NCBI GenBank assembly: GCA_010206225.2
Contig: VIQU02000028.1
Coordinates: forward strand, 1-49,096
DNA length: 49,096 nucleotides
From: Lachnospiraceae bacterium MD308
Lineage (GTDB): Bacteria; Bacillota; Clostridia; Lachnospirales; Lachnospiraceae
Reading direction: 5' to 3'
This document shows positions 7,494 through 15,673 of the stretch, in pieces; within the stretch, counting starts at the first letter, position 1, and every line of letters begins with the position of its first letter. The position numbers and the translations under genes were made by a program. The notes beneath the pieces are model-generated. The model saw nothing but the letters and a program-made list of their open reading frames with translations. It was not told where the DNA came from and did not search any database.

Positions 7494-8444
7494 ATGAAAC
7501 AAAAACAAAATCTTACTGAAAGCAACAAAACTGAGAACTGTGAAATGACAAAAGATCAGATGATTGAGCTAATGGAGAAAATCAACAGAGGATGCAAAGA
7601 TAATTTAGAGAGTCGTAGAAGTGCATTAAATACGCTTGTTGGTGCATTTCCTGTGGGTGGTAAAGTGTTTGCAGTCGTGGCATTAGATGAATTGCACATT
7701 GATGAATCTTATCAGCGGACATTACAAAATCATGTAAAAATAATTGCAAGAGACTGGAATCCGACAAAGTGCGATCCATTAAAAATTAACTTTCGTGCCA
7801 ATGGATTCTTTTATGTGTGGGATGGACAACATCGTTTAGAAGCTGCAAGATTACGTGGAATTAAATATCTTTTATGTGACATTGTTGTTGGTCTTACCCA
7901 GGAACAAGAAGCTTCGTTGTTTGGATGTCAAGGGATAGGCATAAAGAAACCCAATCCATATGATATATTCAAAGCAAATGTATGTGCTGGAGAAGAAATT
8001 GACTCGTCGATTAAGAGTATGTGTGATAAATATGATTTGGTAGTAGATAAAAATAATAAGAGAGCTGGGAATTTATCGTGTCTTACTCTTGCAAGGAAAA
8101 TATTTAGAAAAGGAATACAGGATAGAGAATATTTTGATTGGGTATTGGAATTGTTACATAAAGCAAAGTGGAATGAATTTCCACAATCTCATTGTCATAG
8201 GGTAGTTAATTCTTTGTATGAAATCAGAAGAATTTCTAAAGACCTAAGTGAATATACACAAGGTAAATTAGTAGCATATTTAAAGAAAATCACTCCTGAT
8301 GACTTATTAATTAATGCCACTATTTCGTATCCGCAATTTAAGGATGAAAGTAAGAAATTAAAATTATTCTTGTTAGATATTATTAATGGAGACAATGATC
8401 CAGTGAGAGCAGTTGTTGGAAATATAGATAAATTCATTGCATAG
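7494..8444 (+). CDS. ParB/sulfiredoxin-fold protein (DUF6551-like), 316 aa
   Basis: The pattern IDESYQRTL, then IARDWNPTKCDP, then YVWDGQHRLEAARLRG is the ParB/Srx-like N-terminal fold seen in DUF6551 proteins, in which DGQHR binds a nucleotide. A helical C-terminal half follows. ATG 7494 lies behind AAGGAG; upstream in-frame codons fall inside the preceding terminator. A strong terminator follows, so it is probably monocistronic. Function is not established; a role in DNA partition or nucleotide-dependent defence is conjecture. Confidence 0.82.
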   Translation: MKQKQNLTESNKTENCEMTKDQMIELMEKINRGCKDNLESRRSALNTLVGAFPVGGKVFAVVALDELHIDESYQRTLQNHVKIIARDWNPTKCDPLKINFRANGFFYVWDGQHRLEAARLRGIKYLLCDIVVGLTQEQEASLFGCQGIGIKKPNPYDIFKANVCAGEEIDSSIKSMCDKYDLVVDKNNKRAGNLSCLTLARKIFRKGIQDREYFDWVLELLHKAKWNEFPQSHCHRVVNSLYEIRRISKDLSEYTQGKLVAYLKKITPDDLLINATISYPQFKDESKKLKLFLLDIINGDNDPVRAVVGNIDKFIA

Positions 8445-8452
8445 TACATATT

Positions 8453-8488
8453 ACGGTTATTGGCTTTCATCAGTCAGTGACCGTTTTT
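8453..8488 (+). terminator. Rho-independent terminator
   Basis: ACGGTTATTG (8453-8462) pairs with CAGTGACCGT (8475-8484) with two wobble pairs, followed by TTTTT. Confidence 0.78.
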
Positions 8489-8544
8489 ATACTTTTCATT
8501 CAAAAGAGAAGTAGTTTGTATAAAATGATTGGAGGTAAATGCAT

Positions 8545-8853
8545 ATGGCATGGTATGCAGAATTAAAGCGTAGAAAGTGGTATTGCATCAACGGTATCGA
8601 CATGATACGGATTTATAAACAGAAACTATATGATGATTGGTATAACTCTCTGACAGATGAACAGAAACAGCGGTTAGAAGAATACAGAAAAGAAAAGGCA
8701 GAGAAAAGAAAACGTGATGCAGAAATAGCACTTGCAAGACTTGGAATGATGTTTAATGTCATGAATCAAGTTACCCATGGAAGAATGGGTGATTACATGG
8801 AAAGTGAAAGGCTTATGAATAAAATCAGTTTGCATCCGTCAAAGTATTGGTAA
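8545..8853 (+). CDS. Hypothetical charged protein, 102 aa
   Basis: GGAGGT at 8531-8536 fits ATG 8545 better than ATG 8539. The N-terminus is aromatic and basic (WYAELKRRKWYCINGIDMIRIYK). The centre is a highly charged helix (EEYRKEKAEKRKRDAEIALARL). No domain is recognised. Confidence 0.72.
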   Translation: MAWYAELKRRKWYCINGIDMIRIYKQKLYDDWYNSLTDEQKQRLEEYRKEKAEKRKRDAEIALARLGMMFNVMNQVTHGRMGDYMESERLMNKISLHPSKYW

Positions 8854-8862
8854 TATGGTCTT

Positions 8863-8877
8863 GAAATCATCGTTTGA
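8863..8877 (+). promoter_or_regulatory. Intergenic mini-hairpin motif
   Basis: GAAATCATCGTTTGA just after the stop of the preceding gene and directly before CGGAGG of the recombinase gene. It is one of the junction-motif copies. Confidence 0.5.
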
Positions 8878-8891
8878 TCGGAGGAGTGATT

Positions 8892-9752
8892 ATGGGAAAC
8901 AAAACAAAGCAGACAGGAAAAACAGAAGTATATCCGTTCTGGTATATGAAAGATATTAAAAATATGATTGATTACTTCAAAATGAAAGGACAGTGGCATT
9001 GGTACTTGGCATTTAATTTTGGATTACTTCTTGGAAGACGTGTAAGTGACACTCTTTCCTTAAAATGGTCTGATTTCTATTACGAGAATGGACGCATGAA
9101 AGATGAAACAGATATTAAGGAATGGAAGACAGGGAAAATTATACGTTTGTACATATGCGAAGCATGTAAGGACGCATTAAAGTTATATATTGAGCATACT
9201 GAAATTGATCCGATGGAGAATTATAATGATTTTATCAATGGAAATGCCAGAATGTCTCAGATTTTAGAAGACAAGGAAGAATATACAGAGGAAGAGTACG
9301 AAGGACTGATGATGAAAGCAATACAAAGTCATGCTGCAGCTTTTAGAAAGCAATTTAAAATTGCAGCGGATGCTTGTGAAATTAAGTATCCTGTTAGTAC
9401 CCACAGCTTACGGAAAAATTTTGGATACTGGTCAGTTAAATTGCATCCATATGATGTAACAACAGTAGATAAACTTCAAGGAATTTTTTCCCATTCGGAT
9501 CGGAACACAACACTTCATTATATTGGAATTGCCAGAGAAGATGAGATCAAATTGTATAATGACATGGGAGATTTTATTACTGATGTTTCTAATGGGAAAA
9601 AGCCAGTGATCAAGAATAGTCCCGTGATCCCATTGAAAGCAGAGGATTTTAGAGAAATACTTAGTAAGTGTTGGGACATGGCTCAGAACGGAGAAGATAA
9701 ATTTGACGGAATTAATAATCTGATTTGTATGGCTGAAAAGCGTATGGTATAA
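8892..9752 (+). CDS. Tyrosine recombinase/integrase-like protein, 287 aa
   Basis: Tyrosine recombinases cut and rejoin DNA through a catalytic Tyr. Visible are the first Arg in LLLGRRVSDTLSLKW, HSLRKNFG as the H-x-x-R box, FSHSDRNTTLHYIG with the second His region, and the candidate nucleophile Tyr. The N-terminal core-binding domain is shorter than in typical integrases, and there is a C-terminal extension. ATG 8892 follows CGGAGGAG. It may act in resolution or integration of this element. No att site could be identified. Confidence 0.85.
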   Translation: MGNKTKQTGKTEVYPFWYMKDIKNMIDYFKMKGQWHWYLAFNFGLLLGRRVSDTLSLKWSDFYYENGRMKDETDIKEWKTGKIIRLYICEACKDALKLYIEHTEIDPMENYNDFINGNARMSQILEDKEEYTEEEYEGLMMKAIQSHAAAFRKQFKIAADACEIKYPVSTHSLRKNFGYWSVKLHPYDVTTVDKLQGIFSHSDRNTTLHYIGIAREDEIKLYNDMGDFITDVSNGKKPVIKNSPVIPLKAEDFREILSKCWDMAQNGEDKFDGINNLICMAEKRMV

Positions 9753-9775
9753 TAAGAAATAAGGGTGAAATGCAG

Positions 9776-10006
9776 ATGAATATTGCGACATATCAAACAA
9801 CACCAGAAAAGCATGGATATGGAACCTTTTTCTTTACAGATTGTGGACACAATATGTATTCTATAAGAGACAATATGGCATATCATGGTTGTTTGTGTCC
9901 TGGCTGTTTCTGGAAAGGAATATATACAACCTTGTATATTAGAGGTTCAGAAAAAGCAAATAAGTATTGGAATGAGAAACAGAAGAAAATGGAAATGAAT
10001 GATTGA
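9776..10006 (+). CDS. Small Cys-rich protein, 76 aa
   Basis: ATG 9776 fits the AAGGGTG ribosome site better than ATG 9770. It carries CGHNMYSIRDNMAYHGCLCPGC, a probable zinc-binding knuckle (Cys-His plus C-x-C-x2-C). The end overlaps the leader of the next gene. Similar small zinc proteins are common on Lachnospiraceae mobile elements (from memory). Confidence 0.72.
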   Translation: MNIATYQTTPEKHGYGTFFFTDCGHNMYSIRDNMAYHGCLCPGCFWKGIYTTLYIRGSEKANKYWNEKQKKMEMND

Positions 10007-10023
10007 TTTTATTGGAGGATATT

Positions 10024-10833
10024 ATGGGAAAGAAAAAAATAGAAAAAGAATTGACTAAAGAGGAAAAATTACAACAGGAAAAGGAAAGAGAAATAGAGCA
10101 AATACAGAGGGAACTGCCTTTTATAAATACGCCATCATATTTTTTTAATGTGGGTGATAAAGTAAGTTATGGCGCGATTAAAGAAAGTGTTGTTGAAGAT
10201 ATTTTGTATGATGGAAAAGTATATGTTTTAAAGTGCGTTGCGACTAATAATAATTATGGACGACCTTATGATTATGAAACTTACCGTGTTACATCATGGA
10301 CAAATGTAAGACCGATTTGTCCTGATAATGATACTAATTTCTCTGAAAACCAGGATGTACGATTGGACTACTATAATTCAACCATAGAAAGTCTGTTGAG
10401 AAGGAATTATGTTTTTGGAATAGACTTTGATCCAGATTATCAGAGAGGATATGTTTGGGATGTGAAGGACAAGGAAATGTTATTAGATAGCATTTTTAAA
10501 AATATAGATATTGGAAAGTTTGTATTGATTCATATATCAGATGAAGAATGTCATAAGAGAGGATTAAGTTATGAAATACTTGATGGAAAGCAGCGTTTAA
10601 GCACTCTCATTGAGTTTTATGAGAACAAATTAGCATACAAAGGGAAGTATTATAATGATTTGAGTGGAATGGATAAGAGGGCTTTTACAGAACATCAAGT
10701 TGCTGTCGCAGAAGTAAGGGAAACGGACAAGAAGACAGTATTAAAATATTTCCTGATGCTTAACAGAACTGGAAAATCTATGGATGAATCGCATCTGTTA
10801 GAAGTAGAAAAGATGCTGGATAGTATGAAATAG
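10024..10833 (+). CDS. DUF262 protein with N-terminal SH3-like part, 269 aa
   Basis: After a charged coiled N-terminus (residues 1-35) comes a small beta domain (VGDKVSYGAIKESVVEDILY), then a DUF262 core: DPDYQRGYVW near 140, EILDGKQRLSTLIEFY near 185-200, and FLMLNRTGKSM near 245. No HNH nuclease half. ATG 10024 behind GGAGG. The fused N-terminus distinguishes it from the other copies. It would bind NTP at DGKQR (family knowledge). Confidence 0.87.
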   Translation: MGKKKIEKELTKEEKLQQEKEREIEQIQRELPFINTPSYFFNVGDKVSYGAIKESVVEDILYDGKVYVLKCVATNNNYGRPYDYETYRVTSWTNVRPICPDNDTNFSENQDVRLDYYNSTIESLLRRNYVFGIDFDPDYQRGYVWDVKDKEMLLDSIFKNIDIGKFVLIHISDEECHKRGLSYEILDGKQRLSTLIEFYENKLAYKGKYYNDLSGMDKRAFTEHQVAVAEVRETDKKTVLKYFLMLNRTGKSMDESHLLEVEKMLDSMK

Positions 10834-10844
10834 GCACTTGAATA

Positions 10845-11134
10845 CTTGATTTTATTGGAGGTTTTAATGGAAGATAATTATACTGGCGATATGATTCTGA
10901 TAGATAGATTATCAGAATTTTATCCTGTTAATAGTTGGTCATGGAATGAAGGCGAGGTTGTAGAACTTGATGACATTGCTTGTGCAATTCTTGATTTTAT
11001 TGGAGGTTTTAATGGAAGATAATTATACTGGCGATATGATTCTGATAGATAGATTATCAGAATTTTATCCTGTTAATAGTTGGTCATGGAATGAAGGCGA
11101 GGTTGTAGAACTTGATGACATTGCTTGTGCAATT
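10845..11134 (+). repeat. Perfect 145-bp tandem duplication
   Basis: Bases 10845-10989 and 10990-11134 are identical base for base. Each copy holds a ribosome site, a start codon and the first 41 codons of the following ParB-like gene. As 145 is not a multiple of 3, the first copy is out of frame with the rest of the gene. Perfect identity means the event is very recent, or an assembly error. Confidence 0.95.
10867..11022 (+). pseudogene. Truncated 5' copy of the ParB-like gene
   Basis: This frame starts like the intact gene at 11012 and matches it for 41 codons, then crosses the duplication joint and stops after ten unrelated residues at TAA 11020-11022. If translated it gives a 51-residue fragment. 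Translation of this copy would run through the ribosome site of the real gene and might couple or hinder it. Confidence 0.8.
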
Positions 11135-11461
11135 CATGAAGGACATCCAGAGGAATCAGAGCCGTTTGGTGATACATGGAAACATCCTTGTATGGAGAAT
11201 AAATCTACTGAGTGGCATATAGGAAGGATTTTATATTTTATAAAACATCCAGAGGAAATTAGAGATATAGAGGTTGATAATCTATACAGTGGAGATTATA
11301 TTTTCCCTGTACCTTCAATCATTGATGGAAACCATAGATTCATGGCAGCTATGTGGTTACAGGATCAAGGAAAGATGGGAAAAGTTCATTGTAGATATGG
11401 TGGTAGAATGGATTTGTTGGATTATCTGGTTGGAAAAACTGATGTGTGCCCTGATGAATAG
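11012..11461 (+). CDS. ParB-like-fold protein, 149 aa
   Basis: ATG 11012 lies behind GGAGG in the second copy of the 145-bp duplication. The C-terminal half has PSIIDGNHRFMAAMWLQ, resembling the DGHHR loop of ParB/sulfiredoxin-fold proteins, followed by VHCRYGGRMDLLDYLVG. It clusters with other DGxxR proteins in this window (DUF262 and DUF6551-like). The exact family is not recognised. Confidence 0.7.
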   Translation: MEDNYTGDMILIDRLSEFYPVNSWSWNEGEVVELDDIACAIHEGHPEESEPFGDTWKHPCMENKSTEWHIGRILYFIKHPEEIRDIEVDNLYSGDYIFPVPSIIDGNHRFMAAMWLQDQGKMGKVHCRYGGRMDLLDYLVGKTDVCPDE

Positions 11462-11474
11462 GCGAGGTGGTTAT

Positions 11475-11660
11475 ATGGATTATAAGGAATGGGAATCTTT
11501 AAAAACTGGAGATAGAGTAAAAAGACTTTTTGAAGGCGCAGGAACCATTATCGCAAGTTGTGGCATTGGACGTGTGGTTAGATTTGATAGTGGAAAAGTA
11601 GAAAGAATATCTGATGGAGATTTACATAAGATAGTCAGTCGAAAGAAAGGTGACGATTAA
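11475..11660 (+). CDS. Small SH3/KOW-like protein, 61 aa
   Basis: ATG 11475 follows GAGGTGG. The sequence KTGDRVKRLFEGAGTIIASCG and GRVVRFDSGKVERI has the turn-rich beta pattern of KOW or Tudor-like barrels that bind RNA or protein. The stop is immediately followed by the start of the next gene. Confidence 0.65.
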   Translation: MDYKEWESLKTGDRVKRLFEGAGTIIASCGIGRVVRFDSGKVERISDGDLHKIVSRKKGDD

Positions 11661-11843
11661 ATGAAAGTATTATATTGTGATTGTTGTAAGCGTAAAATTG
11701 GAGACTATGAACAGGTGTATTCTATTGAAATAAAACATGGAGTTGATAATGAATTTATATTAGATGATGTTTGCGATGAGTGTTATGAAAAATTCAAAGA
11801 TATTATAGAAAATGCTGAAAGATGGAGACAAAATAGGCAATAA
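11661..11843 (+). CDS. Small zinc-ribbon protein, 60 aa
   Basis: Starts at ATG 11661 directly after the stop of the upstream gene, with AAAGGTGA inside that gene. Two Cys pairs, CDCC near residue 6 and CDEC near 38, would bind one zinc. Translational coupling is likely. Confidence 0.72.
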   Translation: MKVLYCDCCKRKIGDYEQVYSIEIKHGVDNEFILDDVCDECYEKFKDIIENAERWRQNRQ

Positions 11844-11881
11844 ATGTCTGATTTTATCTAAAGAAAAGGAGATATTTACAT

Positions 11882-12775
11882 ATGAAAAACGAACTTAATA
11901 GAGCAATATTGGGTGTTGCAAATGTAGGAGAAGTGGAGCTTTTTAGAGAAATGGCAAGACAATTTAATTATAATACACTTGCAAGGGCTACATATGTAGA
12001 GGAAGTGCATAAACAATATGTTGAATTTCCATCTTCTTTTTTGGGTGGTATAAAAAAGATTGAATTAGGAGATTTGCTATTTATAACATATGATAAATCT
12101 ACAAAAGATCTTAGAGTATGTGTTTTACAAGCAAAATATAGACGCAAATCATATAGAAAATTTCTAAACTGCAAAGCAGATATATATCAGTGGGAGTTAC
12201 TATATTATAAACCAGATATAAATAACAGGAGTAAGATGAACATTCCAAAGCATATTCTTAATTTTAGACATGATTATAAGAGTATTGCTGCATATGGAAT
12301 TTTTTATCATGATAAGAATTTAAGTATGATAGATTTCTTATATACAATACCTGAATTATTTACACCGAAAAGTTTAGTACCATTACCATCAAGTACATTT
12401 TCGTTTAATTGTCCTAATTGGAGTGTTTGTAAATCTACTTGTTGTGGATGTAGTACAACATTATGTCCGACAAAACTAGGGGGAGTACCAAAAGAAACTT
12501 TATTTACATGTTCTATGGATATTTTTGAACATGAAGTGCTACATTGTAAAGTTGGTGCTCCAATAAATGATGATGTAATCAAAATGTATATTTTAAAATT
12601 ACTAAATGAAATGAAAAGGGATGCAGAAGATTCAGAAATAATAGATGAAATATTGCGCGACTATGAGAATGGCTATTATGGGGAAATTGAGGATTATAAA
12701 TTTTATGAAGGACATCCATCTGCAATTATTGTTATTACCGACAGTGGAAAAGAATTGGTGTCATACATTAGATAA
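11882..12775 (+). CDS. Unknown protein with PD-(D/E)XK-like motif and Cys cluster, 297 aa
   Basis: ATG start behind AAAAGGAG. Residues 60-82 contain LGDLLFITYD followed by LRVCVLQAKYR, which matches the spacing of a D...(E/Q)xK nuclease core; this is suggestive only. The middle has a dense Cys cluster (NCPNWSVCKSTCCGC, then LCP) that may bind zinc or an Fe-S cluster. The C-terminus is acidic. It could be a restriction-type nuclease or a phage DNA-processing enzyme. Confidence 0.7.
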   Translation: MKNELNRAILGVANVGEVELFREMARQFNYNTLARATYVEEVHKQYVEFPSSFLGGIKKIELGDLLFITYDKSTKDLRVCVLQAKYRRKSYRKFLNCKADIYQWELLYYKPDINNRSKMNIPKHILNFRHDYKSIAAYGIFYHDKNLSMIDFLYTIPELFTPKSLVPLPSSTFSFNCPNWSVCKSTCCGCSTTLCPTKLGGVPKETLFTCSMDIFEHEVLHCKVGAPINDDVIKMYILKLLNEMKRDAEDSEIIDEILRDYENGYYGEIEDYKFYEGHPSAIIVITDSGKELVSYIR

Positions 12776-12812
12776 AGGTTAAAATTCGATTTTCATTGGG
12801 AGGAAATATTTG

Positions 12813-13007
12813 ATGGGTATGACATTAAATCAGGCTAATAAAGTAAAAGAAGGAGATATTATTTATAGCATAAATATGGATTGTGATTTTAAAGTAGAAT
12901 CCGTTGAATTGCATGGTAGCATTCCATTTTTTAAAGGAACGTATTTAACAAAGCATAATCGGTGGAAAGATATTATTGGATATAACGAGTTGAAATTAAA
13001 GAAATAA
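12813..13007 (+). CDS. Small beta-barrel-like protein, 64 aa
   Basis: ATG 12813 lies 9 nt after GGGAGG; the in-frame TTG at 12810 is less well placed. NKVKEGDIIYSINMDCDFKVESV suggests a small SH3-like domain, similar in style to the products at 11475 and 17230. A junction motif copy (12781-12799) precedes it. Confidence 0.65.
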   Translation: MGMTLNQANKVKEGDIIYSINMDCDFKVESVELHGSIPFFKGTYLTKHNRWKDIIGYNELKLKK

Positions 13008-13013
13008 TAGTGT

Positions 13014-13028
13014 TGAAATCCGGTTTTT
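13014..13028 (+). promoter_or_regulatory. Intergenic mini-hairpin motif
   Basis: GAAATCCGGTTTTTA between two genes, upstream of GAGGAGG. GAAATC/GGTTTTT can pair in a short stem. It is one of the copies closest to the consensus. Confidence 0.5.
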
Positions 13029-13050
13029 ATTGTGTGAGGAGGATGATTAA

Positions 13051-13503
13051 ATGTCAATGAAATTTGAAATAGGAACAAAAGTTAAAATAAGAACTGATTT
13101 AAAAACGGATGAACTTTATAATGGAATTGATTTTAGTATAGATATGAAACCGTACATAGGGAAAGAAGCAAAAATTGTAGACTATAATGGAAGTGCATAT
13201 TTTCTTGATATAGATAATAGATTTTGGTCTTGGGGAGAGAAAATGTTGGAAGAGGTATCGAATACACCAACATTAGATAGAATGTTGGAAATCCAAGAAC
13301 AGTCAGAACTTTGCGGAGAATTTTTAGATTGGTTTTTGGGGAAATATGCAGTTTTTGAAAGAGGACAGAGAAGGGAATCGTCGTTTGTTAATGCGGACGG
13401 AGCCAGTGACTACATAAATAAAGAAAAATTACTTGCAGAGTTTTTTGGAATTGATTTAGAGGAAGCAGAAAAGGAACGAGAGTTGATTTTGAAATCATTA
13501 TAG
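13051..13503 (+). CDS. Hypothetical two-part protein, 150 aa
   Basis: The first 65 residues look like a small beta barrel (IGTKVKIRTDLKTDELYNG, then KEAKIVDYNGSAYFLDI). The C-terminal part is helical, with LDRMLEIQEQSELCGEFLDW and LLAEFFGIDLEEAEKERELI, resembling a family frequent on Lachnospiraceae mobile elements (from memory). ATG 13051 behind GAGGAGG. Confidence 0.75.
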   Translation: MSMKFEIGTKVKIRTDLKTDELYNGIDFSIDMKPYIGKEAKIVDYNGSAYFLDIDNRFWSWGEKMLEEVSNTPTLDRMLEIQEQSELCGEFLDWFLGKYAVFERGQRRESSFVNADGASDYINKEKLLAEFFGIDLEEAEKERELILKSL

Positions 13504-13515
13504 AGGATGATATAA

Positions 13516-13890
13516 ATGAGTAAAGAGGAAGTAGCGGAACAGATGCAGCGAATTAATCAATTATCTGAAGAAGAACAAAGATATTTATACGGCGAGTGTG
13601 ATAAGTGGTGTTTGGATACTTTTATAGAAGGATTGCAGATAGTAGCCATAATGGAAAAAGATAATCATGAGAATGGTATTACTCATTGTTATCTGCGGAA
13701 TTTAGATAATGGTTTATGCTATGATGTAAGAGGGGAGTATGGTTCCGATGAAGAAATAATTGCTTATACTGGCGTAGACTATTATTCAAATAATATAGAG
13801 GAATACATTTTTGATAATATTGAAAACTTTAAAAAATTCTTAAAATGGATAGATTTTGAGATAATAAGACAATATTATTTAGCTGGATGA
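13516..13890 (+). CDS. Conserved hypothetical protein, 124 aa
   Basis: ATG start behind AGAGGATG. Helical start (EEVAEQMQRINQLSEEEQRY), then HCYLRNLDNGLCYDVRGEY, a stretch I have seen in uncharacterised phage-type proteins. Acidic throughout. The stop TGA forms the first base of the next junction motif (13889). Confidence 0.72.
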   Translation: MSKEEVAEQMQRINQLSEEEQRYLYGECDKWCLDTFIEGLQIVAIMEKDNHENGITHCYLRNLDNGLCYDVRGEYGSDEEIIAYTGVDYYSNNIEEYIFDNIENFKKFLKWIDFEIIRQYYLAG

Positions 13891-13905
13891 AACGTTGCTT
13901 TTTAA
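13889..13905 (+). promoter_or_regulatory. Intergenic mini-hairpin motif
   Basis: GAAACGTTGCTTTTTAA overlaps the TGA stop of the upstream gene and ends just before GGGAGG. The next junction (14625) has nearly the same sequence, making the pair a good example of the repeat. Confidence 0.55.
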
Positions 13906-13918
13906 ATGGGAGGTTCGT

Positions 13919-14626
13919 ATGATGAAAAATTTGTATATAATTATAATTTCAATATTGTTAGCAGCATTGTTATTTGTTTGTATCTATGAATTTGTAACAA
14001 GAAAAAACATGAAGATGAGAATTGGTAAACATGATAATTTTGAACATGCCTTAATGAATGATGTGCTATATTTGGTGATTTCATCATTTGTATTACTATT
14101 ATTTTTTGTATTGTACGATAGTGGTTTTTTTACATATATTTTAAAAAATGTTCCTTATAATAAAAGTATTATAGAAAGTGGGTTATTTAATGGCGTAGCT
14201 TTAGTAATAGTAGGGATCATAATTAATCTTATTTATTTGGGAGCAATAAAATGTATTAGGCATTGGGTGGTATTAGAAGAACTTGAAGAAAATGAAAAAA
14301 CTTGGTTGACGATTGCTGGGTGCTTTATGTTATATGTAGTAGGAAAAAGAGAGTCAGATTTTGTTTTTTCTTTTTCTGCAGTTTCATTAATAATTGCTAA
14401 ATTTTTTTGGGTAATAAATAATAGTTTGACAAAGCTAAAAAAAGATTTATTGGAATTTTTTCATTTACCAATTTATACTATAATTTTCATTGTGACTATT
14501 TTTATAGTAGTTTTTGTTTCAACTATTATTCCCAAATATTTTCTTCAAATAATATTTGGATTGATGACAGGAGTGCTTGTTGGAATAATAGTATGTGCGT
14601 TCAGATATAAAGAAAAAAATCAATGA
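13919..14626 (+). CDS. Polytopic membrane protein, 235 aa
   Basis: ATG 13919 (or 13922) lies behind GGGAGG. Hydrophobic spans are visible at roughly residues 4-26, 50-68, 88-110, 150-166, 184-206 and 209-230, with Lys/Arg-rich connecting loops, so six or seven membrane segments are likely. There is no transporter or enzyme motif. It is the only clearly polytopic membrane protein in the window. Confidence 0.8.
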   Translation: MMKNLYIIIISILLAALLFVCIYEFVTRKNMKMRIGKHDNFEHALMNDVLYLVISSFVLLLFFVLYDSGFFTYILKNVPYNKSIIESGLFNGVALVIVGIIINLIYLGAIKCIRHWVVLEELEENEKTWLTIAGCFMLYVVGKRESDFVFSFSAVSLIIAKFFWVINNSLTKLKKDLLEFFHLPIYTIIFIVTIFIVVFVSTIIPKYFLQIIFGLMTGVLVGIIVCAFRYKEKNQ

Positions 14627-14641
14627 AATGTTGCTTTCAAG
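14625..14641 (+). promoter_or_regulatory. Intergenic mini-hairpin motif
   Basis: GAAATGTTGCTTTCAAG starts at the G of the TGA stop codon and is followed by TGGAGG. The arms GAAA and TTTC are exact complements. Confidence 0.55.
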
Positions 14642-14653
14642 TGGAGGTAAAGT

Positions 14654-15088
14654 ATGTATAAAGATAAATTGGATAATTTATTAAAACGTGGTGTATTTAC
14701 TCAAAATGAATACTATAATTTTTTTGAATGTATGGAAGAAGATAACGAAGGTAAAATGATAGGTGTTGTTCCATCTGAAAAATTTCGTTATAAATATAAT
14801 TTTGATGGAAATCTTTTAGATGGTTCATTAGTTGATTTTATATTGAATGAAATAACTGTTCCATTAGAAGCGGAAGAAATCGATCCAATTTTTAAAATAT
14901 ATGGATATTCATATTATGGTATTTGCGATGGATATAAATGGTTTACAAAAGCAGAAATAACAAAGATGCAAATGGATCAAGGATATAAACCTATTGAAAA
15001 TGCAAGTGAATTAGAATTATGGAAAATCATTGGAATTTGTTCAAGATACTGGGAAGTACAATATAAAGAATGGTATGAGCATAAGTAA
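14654..15088 (+). CDS. Hypothetical protein, 144 aa
   Basis: ATG start behind GGAGG, directly after a junction motif. Rich in Tyr and acidic residues (FKIYGYSYYGICDGYKWF). The C-terminal helix ends WEVQYKEWYEHK. No domain recognised. Confidence 0.74.
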   Translation: MYKDKLDNLLKRGVFTQNEYYNFFECMEEDNEGKMIGVVPSEKFRYKYNFDGNLLDGSLVDFILNEITVPLEAEEIDPIFKIYGYSYYGICDGYKWFTKAEITKMQMDQGYKPIENASELELWKIIGICSRYWEVQYKEWYEHK

Positions 15089-15090
15089 TT

Positions 15091-15107
15091 GAAATGCTGT
15101 TTTCAAG
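15091..15107 (+). promoter_or_regulatory. Intergenic mini-hairpin motif
   Basis: GAAATGCTGTTTTCAAG, followed by TGAGG. Third of five consecutive junctions (13889, 14625, 15091, 15338, 15636) that all carry the motif. Confidence 0.55.
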
Positions 15108-15122
15108 TGAGGTAAATTAAGT

Positions 15123-15332
15123 ATGATAGAAAGTGATATTGTTTATGAGGAGACTCCTGAACTGATAGGAAGAGAAATTGCAGGACACGGATCTGAATGG
15201 GAAAGGTTTAATGGACATAAGATTGTGTTTGCTAAAAAAACTATTATTTTTGGTAAGGGAAGAGATACGTTGTATGAAGTTAAATTGGATAATGGAAGAT
15301 GGTGTACACCATATTTGAATGAAATAAATTAA
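15123..15332 (+). CDS. Hypothetical protein, 69 aa
   Basis: ATG start after GAGG. Contains GREIAGHGSEWERFNGHKIVFAKKT and ends LDNGRWCTPYLNEIN; beta-rich and small. No family recognised. Confidence 0.7.
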   Translation: MIESDIVYEETPELIGREIAGHGSEWERFNGHKIVFAKKTIIFGKGRDTLYEVKLDNGRWCTPYLNEIN

Positions 15333-15377
15333 CTGATGAAAGGCTGGTTTTAAGATGGTAACTAGGAGGGAAAGTTA

Positions 15378-15629
15378 TTGAAATCAGAAGGTGTAAAAGA
15401 CGTATTTAAATGGTTAGACAAGAAGTGTAAAGAACAGAAAATTGCTGTTGAAAAAGCCGAACAGAATTTTCAAAATACAAAAAGAAGTTGTTATTTTGAA
15501 GATGAACAATGCTTAATAGACTCAGCAGAGATTGAATTAGAACGTGCGAAAGAAAGACTAAGTGCATATGTAGATATAAAAATTAGTGTAGAAAAGTATA
15601 TGAAAAAATTGAAGCATCAAGGAGAGTAA
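15378..15629 (+). CDS. Hypothetical coiled-coil protein, 83 aa, TTG start
   Basis: TTG 15378 follows AGGAGGG at good spacing, and no ATG is near. Almost entirely helical with heptad-like patterns (KKCKEQKIAVEKAEQNFQNT, then AEIELERAKERLSAYVDI). Two Cys lie in the middle loop. Possibly a structural or adaptor protein; no family recognised. Confidence 0.7.
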   Translation: MKSEGVKDVFKWLDKKCKEQKIAVEKAEQNFQNTKRSCYFEDEQCLIDSAEIELERAKERLSAYVDIKISVEKYMKKLKHQGE

Positions 15630-15673
15630 AGATTTGAAATTCTAGTTTTAAGAGGTGGATTAGGAGTGATATT

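Noticed and set aside
8892-9752. Element boundary/att site at the tyrosine recombinase
   Set aside because: No intact tRNA gene or direct repeat was found near the recombinase; the tRNA-like elements are 7 kb away and degenerate.
10967-11011. Longer start for the ParB-like gene through the duplication joint
   Set aside because: It reads through the first copy's coding sequence in another frame; ATG 11012 has the proper ribosome site.
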